From assembly GCA_937885815.1 (NCBI GenBank), contig CALABM010000148.1:1-7580 (forward strand): 7,580 nt of DNA, read 5' to 3'. The notes below the pieces were generated by a model that was not told where the DNA came from, did no database searches, and worked only from the letters and a program-made list of their open reading frames with translations. Within the stretch, counting starts at the first letter, position 1. Each line of letters starts with the position of its first letter. Shown here in pieces: positions 7,479 to 7,580 of this stretch. Source of the DNA: an uncultured Verrucomicrobiales bacterium. GTDB lineage: Bacteria; Verrucomicrobiota; Verrucomicrobiia; Verrucomicrobiales; Akkermansiaceae. Made by a program: the position numbers and the translations under genes.

Positions 7479-7481
7479 CCG
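7467..7481. promoter_or_regulatory. 15-bp palindrome, possible operator
   Basis: CGGTTTC-T-GAAACCG is a perfect palindrome around a single central T, overlapping the right inverted repeat arm. It sits just downstream of the predicted rightward start point and 8 bases before the ATG at 7490, a position suited to repression or autoregulation. The left arm carries only part of it (CGGTTTCTGAAA on the minus strand). Confidence 0.45.
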
Positions 7482-7489
7482 GTTGACAT

Positions 7490-7580
7490 ATGAAGACGAT
7501 ACAGGTAACAATAACAGAAGAAGATCTGGCGGCGTTGGTAGTGCTGAAACAAACGGGGGTGAATGTATTGGAAGCCGCGC
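7490..7580 (+). CDS. N-terminal fragment of an unidentified protein, possibly a recombinase
   Basis: ATG at 7490 opens 30 codons to the right edge, beginning MKTIQVTITEEDLAAL and continuing with a helix-like VVLKQTGVNVLEAA. An in-frame TGA at 7484-7486 rules out an earlier start. There is no clear Shine-Dalgarno. The short basic/beta start followed by an acidic amphipathic helix recalls, from memory only, N-termini of some verrucomicrobial tyrosine recombinases; a small DNA-binding protein is equally possible. It is divergent from the SIR2-like gene and separated from it by 175 bases that hold the inverted repeat. Confidence 0.6.
   Translation, partial: MKTIQVTITEEDLAALVVLKQTGVNVLEAA

Noticed and set aside
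7483..7488. TTGACA immediately before the rightward ATG
   Set aside because: It is a perfect -35 hexamer but lies one base upstream of the start codon at 7490, so it cannot serve that gene, and no -10 follows at suitable spacing.

Overview
The window is best read as accessory DNA from a Verrucomicrobiota gut bacterium, most likely Akkermansia or a close relative. This is inference. It rests on the N-terminus of the large protein (MKLHLP followed by a hydrophobic stretch ending AFA), its autotransporter-associated beta-strand repeats, and its G+C-rich repeat DNA. No rRNA or other phylogenetic marker is present.

Layout. Positions 1-5980 (minus strand) are one uninterrupted reading frame. I translated all of it and found no stop in 1,993 codons; its C-terminus lies beyond the left edge. 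It encodes a giant exported surface protein with four parts: a signal peptide; about 500 residues dense in FxxN and GGA[ILV] motifs, the hallmark of chlamydial polymorphic membrane proteins (Pmp); a middle region and linker; then an autotransporter-type beta-strand repeat followed by five roughly 182-residue tandem modules. The Pmp-like part is visibly A+T-rich and the tandem modules G+C-rich, so the gene looks assembled from two sources. Positions 6001-7314 (minus) encode a 437-residue SIR2-like protein, 20 bases upstream of the giant gene and probably co-transcribed with it. Positions 7315-7489 are a divergent intergenic region. Positions 7490-7580 (plus) hold the first 30 codons of another gene.

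The most striking non-coding structure is in the divergent intergenic region: a perfect 14-bp inverted repeat (7333-7346 and 7465-7478) around 118 bp that contains a plausible rightward promoter. Flipping that segment would point the promoter at the SIR2-like/giant-protein pair. It could therefore be an invertible switch controlling a surface protein. Alternatively, the two arms are paired operators for one regulator, since the right arm lies within a 15-bp palindrome. The truncated plus-strand gene might encode the recombinase or regulator involved, but 30 residues do not settle this.

Working model (inference): a phase-variable or tightly controlled unit that pairs a putative NAD-binding/NADase SIR2-like protein with a Pmp-like adhesin or passenger. 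Most other open frames, especially those on the plus strand across 1-7100, are shadows of the two minus-strand genes.
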